A DNA stretch of 64,000 nt from Glebionis coronaria (Eukaryota; Streptophyta; Magnoliopsida; Asterales; Asteraceae), in the NCBI GenBank assembly GCA_025667525.1, contig CM046879.1, forward strand, positions 387,213,039 through 387,277,038, read 5' to 3'. Position numbers and translations under genes: made by a program. How positions within the stretch are numbered: the stretch's first letter is position 1; every line of letters begins with the position of its first letter. The notes below the pieces were generated by a model. The model worked only from the letters and a program-made list of their open reading frames with translations. It was not told where the DNA came from and did no database searches. Shown here piece by piece: positions 1-9,700 of the stretch.

Positions 1-655
1 GGTGATCATTTATATATATTGTTTATATTTTTATCCACAAAAGCACAATACAAAAATATAAAACCATACAAAAACCATAAAACTTGAAAATTTCAAAAAA
101 ATCAAAAACAATTTCCTTTATTTTTCAAACGCCTGTCTTTTGGGACAATAATATTTACGGCCTTAGTAATGTTGGTTAATATTGACACAGTGCCATATAT
201 AGAGTTCGTACAAAAGTTGTACATATTTCATAAAACATGCCTATATGGCTTGTAGTTATTTTTTACTGCAACCCGTTTTTCATATTAATGTCAAGTATTT
301 CTTATGAAAGCTTTGGCTCAACAACGGGAATTAATTTTCTCGGGCATGGTTTACTTTATAACCATGTAAGGGATTGTGTTTACATTATAACACAATTTAA
401 CACGAATATGTGTACGCATCAGTGCATTTATTTGTTAAAACAAGAGAAATCTTGTTTTTATGAAGTTTTCATCTCTACCAACCATATCAATTTACAATTG
501 GTATCTATATACTCGACGATGCGACTACTCAACCAACGACTACAACTCTTTCGATAGAACACGGGTCAACAATTAAGGGGGAGCAATTGTCAAGCATTCA
601 GAATCTTCGATGCCGAAAGTGTCAAGTTCATAAACTGGTGTCAAGACAATGATAC
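1..655 (+). other. Non-coding 3' end of an older retroelement
   Basis: No convincing protein is encoded here; the 106-codon frame at 237-557 has no recognisable domain. At 571-586 there is a purine-rich tract, AATTAAGGGGGAGCAA, in the plus orientation. It is followed at 588 by TGTCAAG, which looks like a polypurine tract followed by the first bases of an LTR. The Copia element begins at 656 and interrupts this sequence. The motif GTGTCAAG occurs twice before the break and again in the reverse complement of the sequence just left of 61926, so the original continuation may lie there (see findings). The element family is not identified. Confidence 0.45.
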
Positions 656-1565
656 TATTGGTCCCTTGTAAATCATTATTACTTATCAACCTTAAGTGGT
701 AACTCTTTACCAAGACTCAAGTGTGTTGTTTTAACAATAGATAAGAACTATGAACAAATAAAACAATAATAGCAATAACTTTTCATCGTATAGACTTTTA
801 TTAGAATCAGAAAAAGAATTTATAACCCACTTTGTTTGCGGAATAACAAAGTGGTTGAATAGCAATGGGTTGTGATCACCTCTACTTAGACGTATAACCA
901 AAGTTAAAGTCTAAGCTCCAATCTAAATGTTCATATGATTCTTGGCTATATGGTTTTGTTGGTATTGAGAGAGAAAGGTTTTCTAGAGTTTCTACACTTG
1001 TATTGGTTAACCCTTTCCCTCTCAATGTACACTCCTTTTATAGGCAGTATAAAACTAAGGTTTATATTTGCATGTTTCAATGCATGAGTTTATCCAGTAG
1101 GTGGTTGATGCCAATGCTGGATAAACAGTACAAAGTACATAATAAACTATTCTAGAAAAAAGATAAAGGTTTTACTTATAGCTAACTATACAAGCAACCT
1201 ACTTTGACTTAAAGTTATCTTTCCCACATAATGCAAACCATCAGAATACTGAAGAGTCTTCAGTATCCTAGAGGAGATCGACATCATTCGTGGTATTGTC
1301 AAACCAAACTGAACTGAAAGCTCTTCTTCAGTACTTGTTCCTCAGCAACTATACCGCCTAGTATTTGAAGCAAATACTCCATTATCTTCTAAGTTAACTG
1401 GAAGAAGAATGTTGAACATCCTTCAGCTACAAAGTCTTCAGTAGGAACTTTGTTCCTTTGGTCATCCTTCAGCAGACTGGCCTTACTGCTGAGCATGAAA
1501 CACTTAGGGGGATTTGATATTTAAATCCTAGAGTTGCTTTAGGGTCAATAAATACTAAGCCAACA
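656..1565 (-). repeat. Copia 3' LTR
   Basis: On the minus strand the LTR starts TGTTGGC (1565) and should end ACCAACA; the left end now reads TATTGG, one mutation from the inverted terminus. Its sense-strand promoter is visible as CCTATAAAAGGAG near 1043. Its U5 end (656-783) is close to 15994-16121. The remainder (about 787-1565) matches 61926-62704 in opposite orientation at high identity by eye. The LTR is 910 bp. Confidence 0.88.
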
Positions 1566-1580
1566 ATCTCCTCCTATTTG
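1566..1580 (-). other. Copia polypurine tract
   Basis: The minus strand reads CAAATAGGAGGAGAT immediately before the LTR start TGTTGG. This is the expected plus-strand primer tract next to a 3' LTR and fixes the LTR boundary. Confidence 0.75.
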
Positions 1581-1733
1581 GATATAAAAATAGCCTAAGT
1601 CTAATGTCAGTAGTAAGTGAGCATAACAACTTCTTCTTACTTGCACTGAACAATAAATTACTTATAAACATCAGATAAAATTTATTCATTAAACACTACA
1701 AATTAAAACAAAAACAAGGGTACAAATGATTAT

Positions 1734-2483
1734 TCAATTTTCATTAGGCCTAAGTTCTTCAATTATGGGAGTCTGAATTGATGGATATGAGTTTCTATGA
1801 TCCGGTATAGCAAGTATGCACATGCTGAAGGTTCTAGCAGCATCAGTACGTCCTAGACCTACATGCTGAGAGTAAAAGATCCTTTGAACATTCGAGAGAA
1901 GTTCATTGTTCATTTCATCGAGGTCATTGATGCCCACAAATTCTTGACGTTTTCGATGGTTGAACATAATCATTCCTAATTCTGGTTCGTCTAGTACATG
2001 GCCAGGGAGAAGATTTTGAAACTGAACAAATCCTTTGTATTTCTTTGTAGTGACAAAAATGTCACCCACACCAGGTTGTATCAGATTGGCTCTTTTGTTC
2101 AGCTCCAGTATAGGATCTTGATCCTCCAGAGAAACTTGAGTGCTGATGTTAAGAATATCACCCAGTCTTTCATGATTTCTCATAAAGTGCTCAATTCTGG
2201 TGCGAACTTCATCCCATCTCTTGGATTTCCTTTTCTGAATCTTCACATTCATATCAGTCCACTCAGTGTAAGAAAGTTCTTTTCCTTGGAAGTTTTCAAT
2301 GATCTCATCAGTTCCATCACCCCTATAGAACATTAGATGAATATCACCTCTGTCGGTCAGCATATCAACATTGGTGATTGGTGAGAGATTTCTTCTGTTC
2401 AGCCTTGTTATACAAAACTTTTCATATACCAGTTTCTTCTTGAAAAGACTTTCAACTTCAGCTTTCCTTATTCGTTCATACAA
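1734..2483 (-). pseudogene. C-terminal part of the extra Copia ORF
   Basis: This 249-codon open frame lies downstream of pol and upstream of the 3' LTR, in the position where Sireviruses may carry an env-like ORF. I recognise no catalytic domain. It begins with a charged helical stretch, then mixed sequence with motifs such as LPGHVLDEPELGMIMFN, and ends with a charged tail about 170 bp before the LTR. I see no signal peptide or membrane segment, so an envelope role has no support. I recall similar sequence among hypothetical proteins of Asteraceae assemblies; that is memory, not a search. It appears to continue the same ancient reading frame as the next three entries, cut by stops and frameshifts. 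The ATG is simply the first in this open stretch and is probably internal to the ancestral protein. Confidence 0.6.
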
Positions 2484-2540
2484 GCTCAGCTTCAGATTTC
2501 TTAGCTTTTCTTCTTCCTGAAGCTTGTATATTTTGTTGAG

Positions 2541-3395
2541 TTATTTTTTAGTGGCCACCGAAGCTTTGATCAGTAGATCATTCAGTGTATAATATCCTAT
2601 GTTCTTGGGTATGAAGGGAGGTGTACCACTATCAGTTGTTTCTTCACTTGTGGTCAGCCCATCCACATGATCATTCTTGGCTGATGACTCCCCCTTACAC
2701 TTTGCTGGGCTCTTTTTAGTAAATGGTGACTCATAGATAACAGGTTGTTTCTGAGCCTTCTTTTGGGCATGTTTCTGAAAGAGCTGTTGGATGGTGTTTT
2801 TCTCCCCCTGATCAGAAGACTGTCCAGCAGCTTCTGATGACCCACCAGCAGGGAAGAAGCCACAAATATGATCAAGAGTGGCAGATACCTTGGCCAACAT
2901 GGCTGGAACATTCTCGAGTGCATTCAGTTTTTGTTGTACCTCATCAGATAAGGTCAACTTATGTTTCTCTAGTAACGCCACTCTATCCTTTATCTTTGAC
3001 ACAGAGTCGCACAAAGCATTAACTTGGCCAGGCACTGGTGTGAACTCTGGTGGAAACTCCATGGAAGCACTGTCGATGGAGTCCATAAGAGATGACATTT
3101 CTTGCTTTAGGCAAGTGGTGGTGGCCACATCTTTGACTAGTGGCTTTAAAGCAGCAATGATGACATCCTTGATTTGTTCAGCAGAAGGAATAACTGGTCT
3201 TGCCTTAAAAGTTGAGATTTTAGTATCAGCAAGCACCTTTTCTTCCTTTAGTTTAGCCACCTGTGGTTGAAGAATCAACACTTGATTTGTTAATTCTTTT
3301 ACCTGTTCAGATCTGGGGGATGGTGGCTTTGGTGTTGCATCAGTAGTCTCTTCATCACTGTCATCAAGGTTGACTGGAATTCGTTCACTGAACAC
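2541..3395 (-). pseudogene. Coiled-coil middle part of the extra Copia ORF
   Basis: This is a 284-codon open frame of low-complexity and coiled-coil character. Residues about 1-30 are acidic and proline-rich (DDSDEETTD). A heptad-like stretch follows (LTNQVLILQPQVAKLKEEK, about residues 35-55). Further helix-forming sequence runs to about 175, and the C-terminal third is serine/lysine-rich. No enzyme motif is visible. It lies 58 bp upstream, in sense orientation, of the C-terminal part and belongs to the same broken gene. A structural or protein-interaction role would fit the coiled coil, but that is inference. Confidence 0.6.
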
Positions 3396-3575
3396 AAGCT
3401 CCTTCTCTAAATCATCACCAGACTGCTGAATACAAATGAAGGCAAGTGTCCACTTTGGCTCCAGTGGTGGGATTCACTCCCTTGGTTGTCTGTTGAGCAT
3501 CACCTCCAGTGTGAGGATCCGTTTCAAGTCCTTCACCACCAGGGTTGGTTTTACCTGATGGGCCCTAAGAAAGAG

Positions 3576-3941
3576 TCACTGATAAGTTAAGATCAATGAT
3601 AATGTTTTTGGTTCCTTCAGTAGGACCCTGTTGTGAGGGACTACACCATTAGAAACAGATAGGCCAGGGTCAGCATCGATTGTTGTATTTGCTGACACAT
3701 CATTCCCTAATGCAGACTCAGAGTGACAAATGATAGAAATTGGTAATGAAATAGGAATTGTATTCATATTTAAATTACTTACCAATGTTGACTCCACACT
3801 ACTGAGTTGAGGGTGAGCTCCATCTTCACCCTTCTCTCCTAAAGAAGTTGAGACATGGGTTGCCTTCTGGGCCTCTTTATGCATGTCACCTCCAGCAGAG
3901 ACTGAAGGTGACGGCTGGCTTGGGTTTGTGTCCTTGGCCAA
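3576..3941 (-). pseudogene. Ser/Pro-rich linker part of the extra Copia ORF
   Basis: This is a 121-codon open fragment between the N-terminal and coiled-coil parts of the extra ORF. It is rich in Ser, Pro, Thr and Asn, has no predicted fold that I recognise, and carries no membrane segment. The apparent ATG is internal: upstream minus-strand sequence to about 4136 reads as similar Lys/Ser-rich protein with stops and frame changes. Kept as part of one degraded gene; function unknown. Confidence 0.5.
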
Positions 3942-4136
3942 GGACTTGATTTTCTTCCCAACATGGCCTTGGGGTTGATCAGCAACCTTCTTTGAGGAAG
4001 ATTGTGTGAGGGTTTTCCTCTTTCTGGACTTACGTCTAACCTTCTTAGTATTAATAGACGTGCTCTTCTGACGAGGTCCAGATGAAGCTCCAGGATTTTT
4101 TCCCTTCAGATCCCCTTCTCCAGTTGGAGAAGTGTC

Positions 4137-4991
4137 TTATGGAGCTTTATACACTACTGGAGCATCTGCTGAGCAGATTTCCAGCATGGGTTGTGTAAGA
4201 GAAGGATCAATGGTGCTGACTGGAATGTTCCATCGAGTAAGATCAAATGGTCGAAAAATCAATTTATCTCCATTGATTTTTTGAAAAGTCATCACCAAGA
4301 TGGTCAGCAAAGAGGAGAGATAGAAATCTGGTGTAAACAACGTTTTTCTCTCTTGTCTTTTTCTTCAGCTTCCCATGGAGATCTTCAAAAATAAGCCTCC
4401 TAAAATCAACTTTAATTCCCTTTGCCAGACAGTATAAAATAATAGCATCCTTTTGATTAATCTGGTCAAAGCCTCTAGTTTCCCCCCCCCCCCCCTCCCG
4501 CCCCAAACACTCAATAAGAATAGTCATCAGCAATTTCCACCTTGGTGGCAAACAAATCCTTTTTAACCCCCACCCCACCCCCTTCTCAGTAATCTCTTCA
4601 GTATACCCAGTTTCTTTAAAAAAAATTTTAACAATCATAAAATCATCAGGTATAGCTTTGTAATCACTAGGGTTTTCCAAATAATTTAGACCCAAAACCC
4701 TCCTAAATAATTTTAGCCCAAATTTACCATGACTTCTAGCCGTGGTAGAATCAAACTCTATGGACTTCTTGTTGTTAGAAGCTTCTGCTGTGAACCAAAA
4801 TTCTTTTAGAACATTTTGAAACATCATACCAAGATCCTCAAACAATTCATCCCATATAACACTTTTGGACAAGTAAGTCATTACTTGTTCCCCAGGAACA
4901 AACTTAATGGATTCTGGTTTGATTAAGGTGACACATGGGTGGATGGGTTGTATGTGATCTTTGCAGCCTTTTGAGAAGAAGATTCAGCCAT
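4137..4991 (-). pseudogene. N-terminal part of the extra Copia ORF
   Basis: A candidate natural start is the ATG at 4991-4989 (beginning MAESSSQKAAK). A frame break soon follows, and the open stretch 4881-4264 (205 codons) continues with a compact, probably folded domain (MTYLSKSVIWDELFEDLG). A second frame, 4340-4137, carries the following segment. A C14 homopolymer at 4482-4495 and an A/T run near 4610-4625 lie in the frame and are likely slippage sites. No known domain is recognised. Together with the three entries above this makes an ancestral ORF of about 1,000 codons in the env position. Confidence 0.55.
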
Positions 4992-5821
4992 TGTTGTTGT
5001 TTGTGTGTGTTTCTTTTTGAAAGAGAGAGAGTTTGTGTGTGTGCTTTTGATGAAAAGATTTGTAAGCGTGGAATGAAATCCAATTGTAAGGGATTATATA
5101 AAAACTTGAACTGATTTGTAAAAAGTTTTTAAAACCATTTGAAAAAATTATAAATCTCTTAGGGTTTCTTTTGAACATTTGGCACAAACTCTCTCATTAA
5201 TGTTCTGTAAAAAGGTATGATTTTATGTTTCTTTGAACAGTGAAGCACCCCATGTGACAGGGAGTTGTTGACTATGTATGGGGACGTTTGAAATTTCCTT
5301 AACTAACAAATGACACCTTTTGAAAGAATGTTTGTTTTATTTACAAGATAATTCAATGTCATTTAATACTTTTCATCACATGATTGATTTGTTTTAAAAG
5401 CTGTTGCTCAGATATGCGGAAGTTGATTGCAATACTTGTGAGCTTCAGTGCTTCAGATGAGGCGACAAAACCCCATATACATGTTCACATAAGTGAACAA
5501 GACATATGACATTGCACGCTCCTCTACTCAGGCCTAGCTACTCAGTTGTATTAAAAAAATTTGTTCAGAATTCGCTGAAGGAAACTTTTGATGACTAGTG
5601 ATCATTTGTTCAGCTTCAGTGAATCAGATAAGGCGAAAAAACAACATATACACAATCACATAAAGTGAGATAGACACATGACATTGCATACTCCTTTACT
5701 CAGACACTACTACTTATCATTAATTAAAACTTTTAAGAAATGCTGAACCTTTAAGCTTGTTCAGTGAATGCTGAAGGTTCAGGTTTTGTATCATCAATGT
5801 TCAGCATACCAAGATCCGTTA
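4992..5821 (-). other. Non-coding spacer between RNase H and the extra ORF
   Basis: About 830 bp without a supported gene. It carries two related segments, around 5400-5550 and 5585-5710, that share phrases such as GCTTCAGTG, AGGCGA, ACATATACA, and GACATTGCA followed by CTCC, so a short internal duplication is likely. No hairpin or promoter that I would defend. Confidence 0.45.
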
Positions 5822-6503
5822 TCAATCTTTTGAAAGTTGGTTCATCCAGTGGTTTGGTGAAGATATCAGCCAACTGATACTGAGTGGGATGAAATGTAAT
5901 TCAATGTCCCCTTTCATAATATGATCTCTGATAAAGTGATATCTGATATGAATGTGTTTTGTTCTTGAGTGAAGGAATGGATTGTTGGATATTGCAATAG
6001 CACTAGTGTTATCACAAAAGATTGGCACCTTTTCATATTCTATGTCATAATCAGCCAGTTGGCTTTTCATCCAAAGAACATTGACAACATCCAGCAGCTG
6101 CCACATATTCAGCTTCTGCTGAAGACATGGCAATTGTTTGTTGTTGTTTAGCACTCCAACACACAAGTTTACCACCTAAGAATTGGCAAGCACCAGATGT
6201 GCTTTTTCTGTCTATATTGCATCCAGCATAGCCAGAATCTGAATACCCCTTTAGATTAAAACCTGAGGATTTGGGGTACCAAATACCTAGACTTAGTGTA
6301 CCTTTTAGGTAATCGAAGATTCTCTTTACAACAGTAAGGTGTGATTCCTTTGGATCTGCTTGGTATCTTGCACAAAGGCATGTAGAGAATTAAATGCCAG
6401 GTCTGCTTGTAGTTAATTACATGAGTGACCCAATCATACCTCTATACTAAGTCATTGACTGATTGTCTATTGAGATCAGGTCCTAAGTTGTTAGGGGGTA
6501 CCA
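5822..6503 (-). pseudogene. Copia RNase H domain remnant
   Basis: The minus strand encodes the C-terminal part of Copia pol. Recognisable blocks are a degraded CDNTSAIAISNNP segment, corresponding to the usual CDNxSAI motif, and HSRTKHIHIRYHFIRDH. The final QLAD..TKPL block is frameshifted near 5890. Upstream, 6180-6500 still encodes the start of the domain (a DSGYAGC-like segment) in broken frames. RNase H would degrade the RNA strand during reverse transcription in the virus-like particle. It follows RT directly, as in Copia elements. Non-functional. Confidence 0.8.
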
Positions 6504-7418
6504 TTAGTGTTTTACTGAAGTACAGTTGATATCATACTTCTTCAGCAGATCCTTGACATATTTTTCTTGATTGATAGAGATGCCTTGGTCAGATTGTTTA
6601 ATCTGAAGACCAAGGAAGTATGTGAGTTCTCCCATCAGACTCATCTCAAACTTGCTGGTCATAATCGTGGCAAATTGTTTGCAAAGTTTTAAGCTTGTTG
6701 ACCCAAAGATGATGTAATCCACATAAATTTGTACCAGAATGGTGTTAGTTTCAGATTTATAGATAAACAAGGTGCGATTTATTTTTCCTCTGACAAACTT
6801 ATGTTCAATGAGAAATGTTGAGAGAGTTTCATACCAAGCTCTTGGAGCTTGCTTCAGTCCATACAAAGCTTTGTAAAGCTTGTAGACATGGTTTGGGTAT
6901 TTACTACTCTCAAAGCCAGGAGGCTGTGTAACATAAACTTCTTCTTTTAGGTCACCATTTAGGAATGCACTTTTGACGTCCATTTGGTAGATGATGAAGT
7001 TCATGTAAGTGTCATAAGCAAGAAAGATTCGTATGGCTTCCATACGTGCAACTAGAGCAAAGGTTTGATCAAAATCAACATCAGGCTCTTGATTGAATCC
7101 TTTGGCCACCATCCTAGCTTTGTTTTTTGTCACCACATTGGTTTCATCTCTTTTGAGCTTGTAAACCCATTTGGTTCCAGTGGTTGATTTACCATATGGA
7201 AGAGGAACCAATTTCCAGACTTTATTTCTTTCAAGTTGATTTATTTCCTCTGGCATGGCATCCACCCATCCAGGGTGTGTGAGTGCTTCAGAAACCTTTG
7301 TATGTTCAATTTCTGAAAGAAAGTTTGCATAGAGGCATTCTCTAGGTGAAGCAGCACTGAGTTTCTTTGCCATAGATCTAGTGACTCTACCTTCTCCAGG
7401 ATTTCCTATTATGTTCAC
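6504..7418 (-). pseudogene. Copia reverse transcriptase domain
   Basis: A 304-codon open stretch covering most of a Copia RT (RVT_2 type). Visible landmarks in order are the conserved N-terminal W(V)DAM and KLVPLP blocks, KWVYKLKRDE, a first catalytic Asp in QMDVKSAFLNG, the PPGFE block, the ALYGLKQAPRAWYE block and the catalytic region YVDYIIFGST. The last should be YVDD, so the second catalytic Asp has become Tyr and the enzyme would be inactive even where the frame is open. The stretch MGELTYFLGLQIKQ is typical of Sirevirus-like RTs. It would copy element RNA into cDNA in the cytoplasm. RNase H follows in the sense direction. Confidence 0.88.
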
Positions 7419-8091
7419 CAGCTGTATGTGACTATTATTAGTACAAGATTTTTATGGAGCTAGAGAATAGGCATTGGTATCATGATTAGAGCTAGAACTT
7501 GGAAGTCCATAACATGGACTTGGACTTGGATTATCTCTAGTGTCTTTTGAAGGATATTCAATAGAGAAAGGTTCAATCAATGGAGGGCTTCCTTCTTGGT
7601 CAGAAGCAACACATCCAAGACCTAATTCCCTAAAGATATTTGAGAGCTTTTAGTAGAAGGCTCAAATTGTTCATCATCAGCTTCATTGGATTGATCATTT
7701 TGATCATGTGTGTCAACATGTTGAATGTTTTGAAACTGACCATTTTTGTCATTTGTGTTGCTTTGCTGATCATTTTGATCATATTGACATTGATCATTTT
7801 GATTATTTGATTGACAGCCATCAGTATTTGATACTAAAGGATTTCCTTTTGTAGGACTTGTCAAATCTTCAAATGGATCAATATGAGGAGCTGAATTGCT
7901 TGTTCGATATCTTTGAGAATGCTCATAACGTTGAAATTCATCAGATGTATAATTGTGAGATTCATGAATATGAAGTTCATCATCTAATGGATTTGTAAAT
8001 TTGAGAGCTTCAGAACTTCAATTGAAAGTGATGTGATAAGTTTCTTCAATACATTGTCTTCTTGTGTTGAAGACCATATATGCTTTAGATA
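7419..8091 (-). pseudogene. Linker between Copia integrase and RT
   Basis: This part of the polyprotein joins integrase to RT and is broken. An 80-codon open piece at 7622-7864 is low-complexity, rich in Asn, Asp and Gln with repeated NDQ units, typical of the variable integrase C-terminal tail of Copia elements. Stops and frame changes occur on both sides. No further domain is visible. Confidence 0.6.
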
Positions 8092-8791
8092 CTAGAGAGT
8101 ATCCAAGGAAGTAACCATCATCATATTTTTCATCAAACTTCCCAAGGTGATCCTTGTGATTGTGAATAAGAATGAAATGTTTGGAATTCTCCCCCTGAAG
8201 ACTTCATAGGGAGTCTTCATGTGTCTCTTCATGATAATGGATCTATTTTGAGTGTAGCAAGCAGTGGCTACACCATCAGTCCAAAAATGCTTAGAGAGAG
8301 CAGATCCAGCAAGCATTGTCCTTGCTGCTTCATTCAAAGTTATGTTCCTTCTTTCAGCCACACCATTTTGTTTAGGTGTGTAAGGAGATGAGAAATTTTG
8401 GGATATTCCTTTGTCATCAAAGAATTCGATCAGTGTGTGATTTCTGAATTCAGTACCATTGTCAGTTCTGAGTTGCTTGACATGAGTGTCATATTGATTT
8501 AAAACTCTTTTGATGAAAGACATAATGGCATCTAGTGCATGGCTTTTCTTTGTCAGAAAATATACCCAGGTGTACCCGGAGTACTCATCAACAATGACAA
8601 GTGTATATTTTTCATGACAAATGGCCCTAGGTGATACTGGGACAAATAAGTCCATGTGAAGTAAGTGAAGACTTTCCTTGATTGAGAAAGTTTGCTTTGT
8701 TTTGAAACTGGCCCTATGGTGCTTCCCTTTTTCACATGCTGAGCATGGTTTGTCCTTGGAATAGACAAGTGAAGGAAGATCAATAACAATA
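8092..8791 (-). pseudogene. Copia integrase core, cut by element N
   Basis: This is the retroviral-type integrase core (rve) that would join element cDNA to the genome. In order I see the zinc-binding remnant CSACEKGKHHR, the first catalytic Asp in HMDLFVPV (usually GPV), the second in RTDNGTEF, and the Glu in QNGVAERRN, so the D,D-35-E triad is still present. The frame at 8092-8655 overlaps another at 8553-8789, showing a frameshift. The coding sequence stops at 8791 because element N is inserted; it resumes at 12627 with the rest of the pre-integrase region, which gives a clean splice when N is removed. Confidence 0.88.
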
Positions 8792-8796
8792 TTTTG

Positions 8797-9095
8797 TGTT
8801 AACCTATAAGATTCAAAGCTATTTAGGGGTGATCCGGAGGTCGGCGAGGATAAAAGAAGTATTTAGACATTCTAGAGAGAGAAAGATAAAGCTTGAATAT
8901 GAGTGTGTGTACTTAGAGAGAGAAGTGAAATACACAAAATAAGAAGAATCCTCACCCCTCCATGGAAGTATGGAGGGGTATATATAGGCTAGACATGGAG
9001 TGACTTTGACAACTTAGCAAAACTAGTCCCTCCATGTTTTGCCCATATGAAACTAATGTAATTCCGTAAATGGCGCTCACATTTTAGGGCTAACA
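8797..9095 (-). repeat. Element N 3' LTR
   Basis: 299 bp with inverted ends TGTTA/TAACA. On the plus strand a perfect 9 bp inverted repeat (CCCCTCCAT at 8955-8963, ATGGAGGGG at 8970-8978, 6 bp loop) directly abuts TATATATA at 8979-8986. In the sense (minus) direction the TATA box therefore comes just before the inverted repeat. Confidence 0.92.
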
Positions 9096-9700
9096 ATCTT
9101 CCCCCAATGTGGAGACATACGAAATTACTTACAATGTTCCTAACAAGTAAAAATACAACAAAATAAAGTCTTCCAAGGCGCTTCCAATGCTGAGGATGTA
9201 TTTTAATTCTTCTGGTCTTCATAACTTGTACCTCAGCTTGAATCCTCTTTGTCTTTGATTGTTGTGGAACAATTGTAATATGCATGATTTGGATTAACTT
9301 CCCCCCAATTCATGCAGCATGTTTTTAAAAAAAACTTTCTTCATAGACTTCTTGTGATGAAGTTTCTGAATCAGCTTCCCCCCAAACCAATATCTGTATC
9401 TTAAGCAGATTCTGACACTATGATGTAGTTTGAACAATCTTCTAGCTCATCGGTTTAAGTGCACAGCAGAAATTTGTAGAAGAACTACACCAGATAATGC
9501 TGCTTCTATACTGTCTCATGTCGTTTGGTTTTTGGTGATAATCCGTTTAGGGTAACATGCAGGAAATCAGTAACAATTCTTCTCACGCCTGCAGAATACT
9601 TCATAAAAATCATATAAAGTAAGTAGATATCAATCCATGTACACTACTTCCCTTGGAAGTTGATCCGATTACTTCAAAGTACACGATCTTCCCCCATGAT
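9096..9700 (-). other. Multiple polypurine tracts of element N
   Basis: On the minus strand the true tract TTGGGGGAAGAT precedes the 3' LTR. Three more tracts of the same type occur upstream near 9299-9308, 9375-9386 and 9687-9695 (forms of GGGGGGAAG). Repeated purine tracts upstream of the 3' LTR are a known trait of Sireviruses, which supports the link of N to that lineage. Confidence 0.65.

Noticed and set aside
237..557. 106-codon ORF near the left end
   Set aside because: No domain, biased toward hydrophobic and Cys residues, in the 3' non-coding end of an old element.
4482..4495. C14 homopolymer as a functional G-quadruplex on the minus strand
   Set aside because: A lone homopolymer in a decayed ORF; more likely slippage or sequencing noise.
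1734..4991. Extra Copia ORF as a true envelope gene
   Set aside because: No signal peptide, membrane segment or glycoprotein-like cysteine pattern is visible; only its position suggests env.
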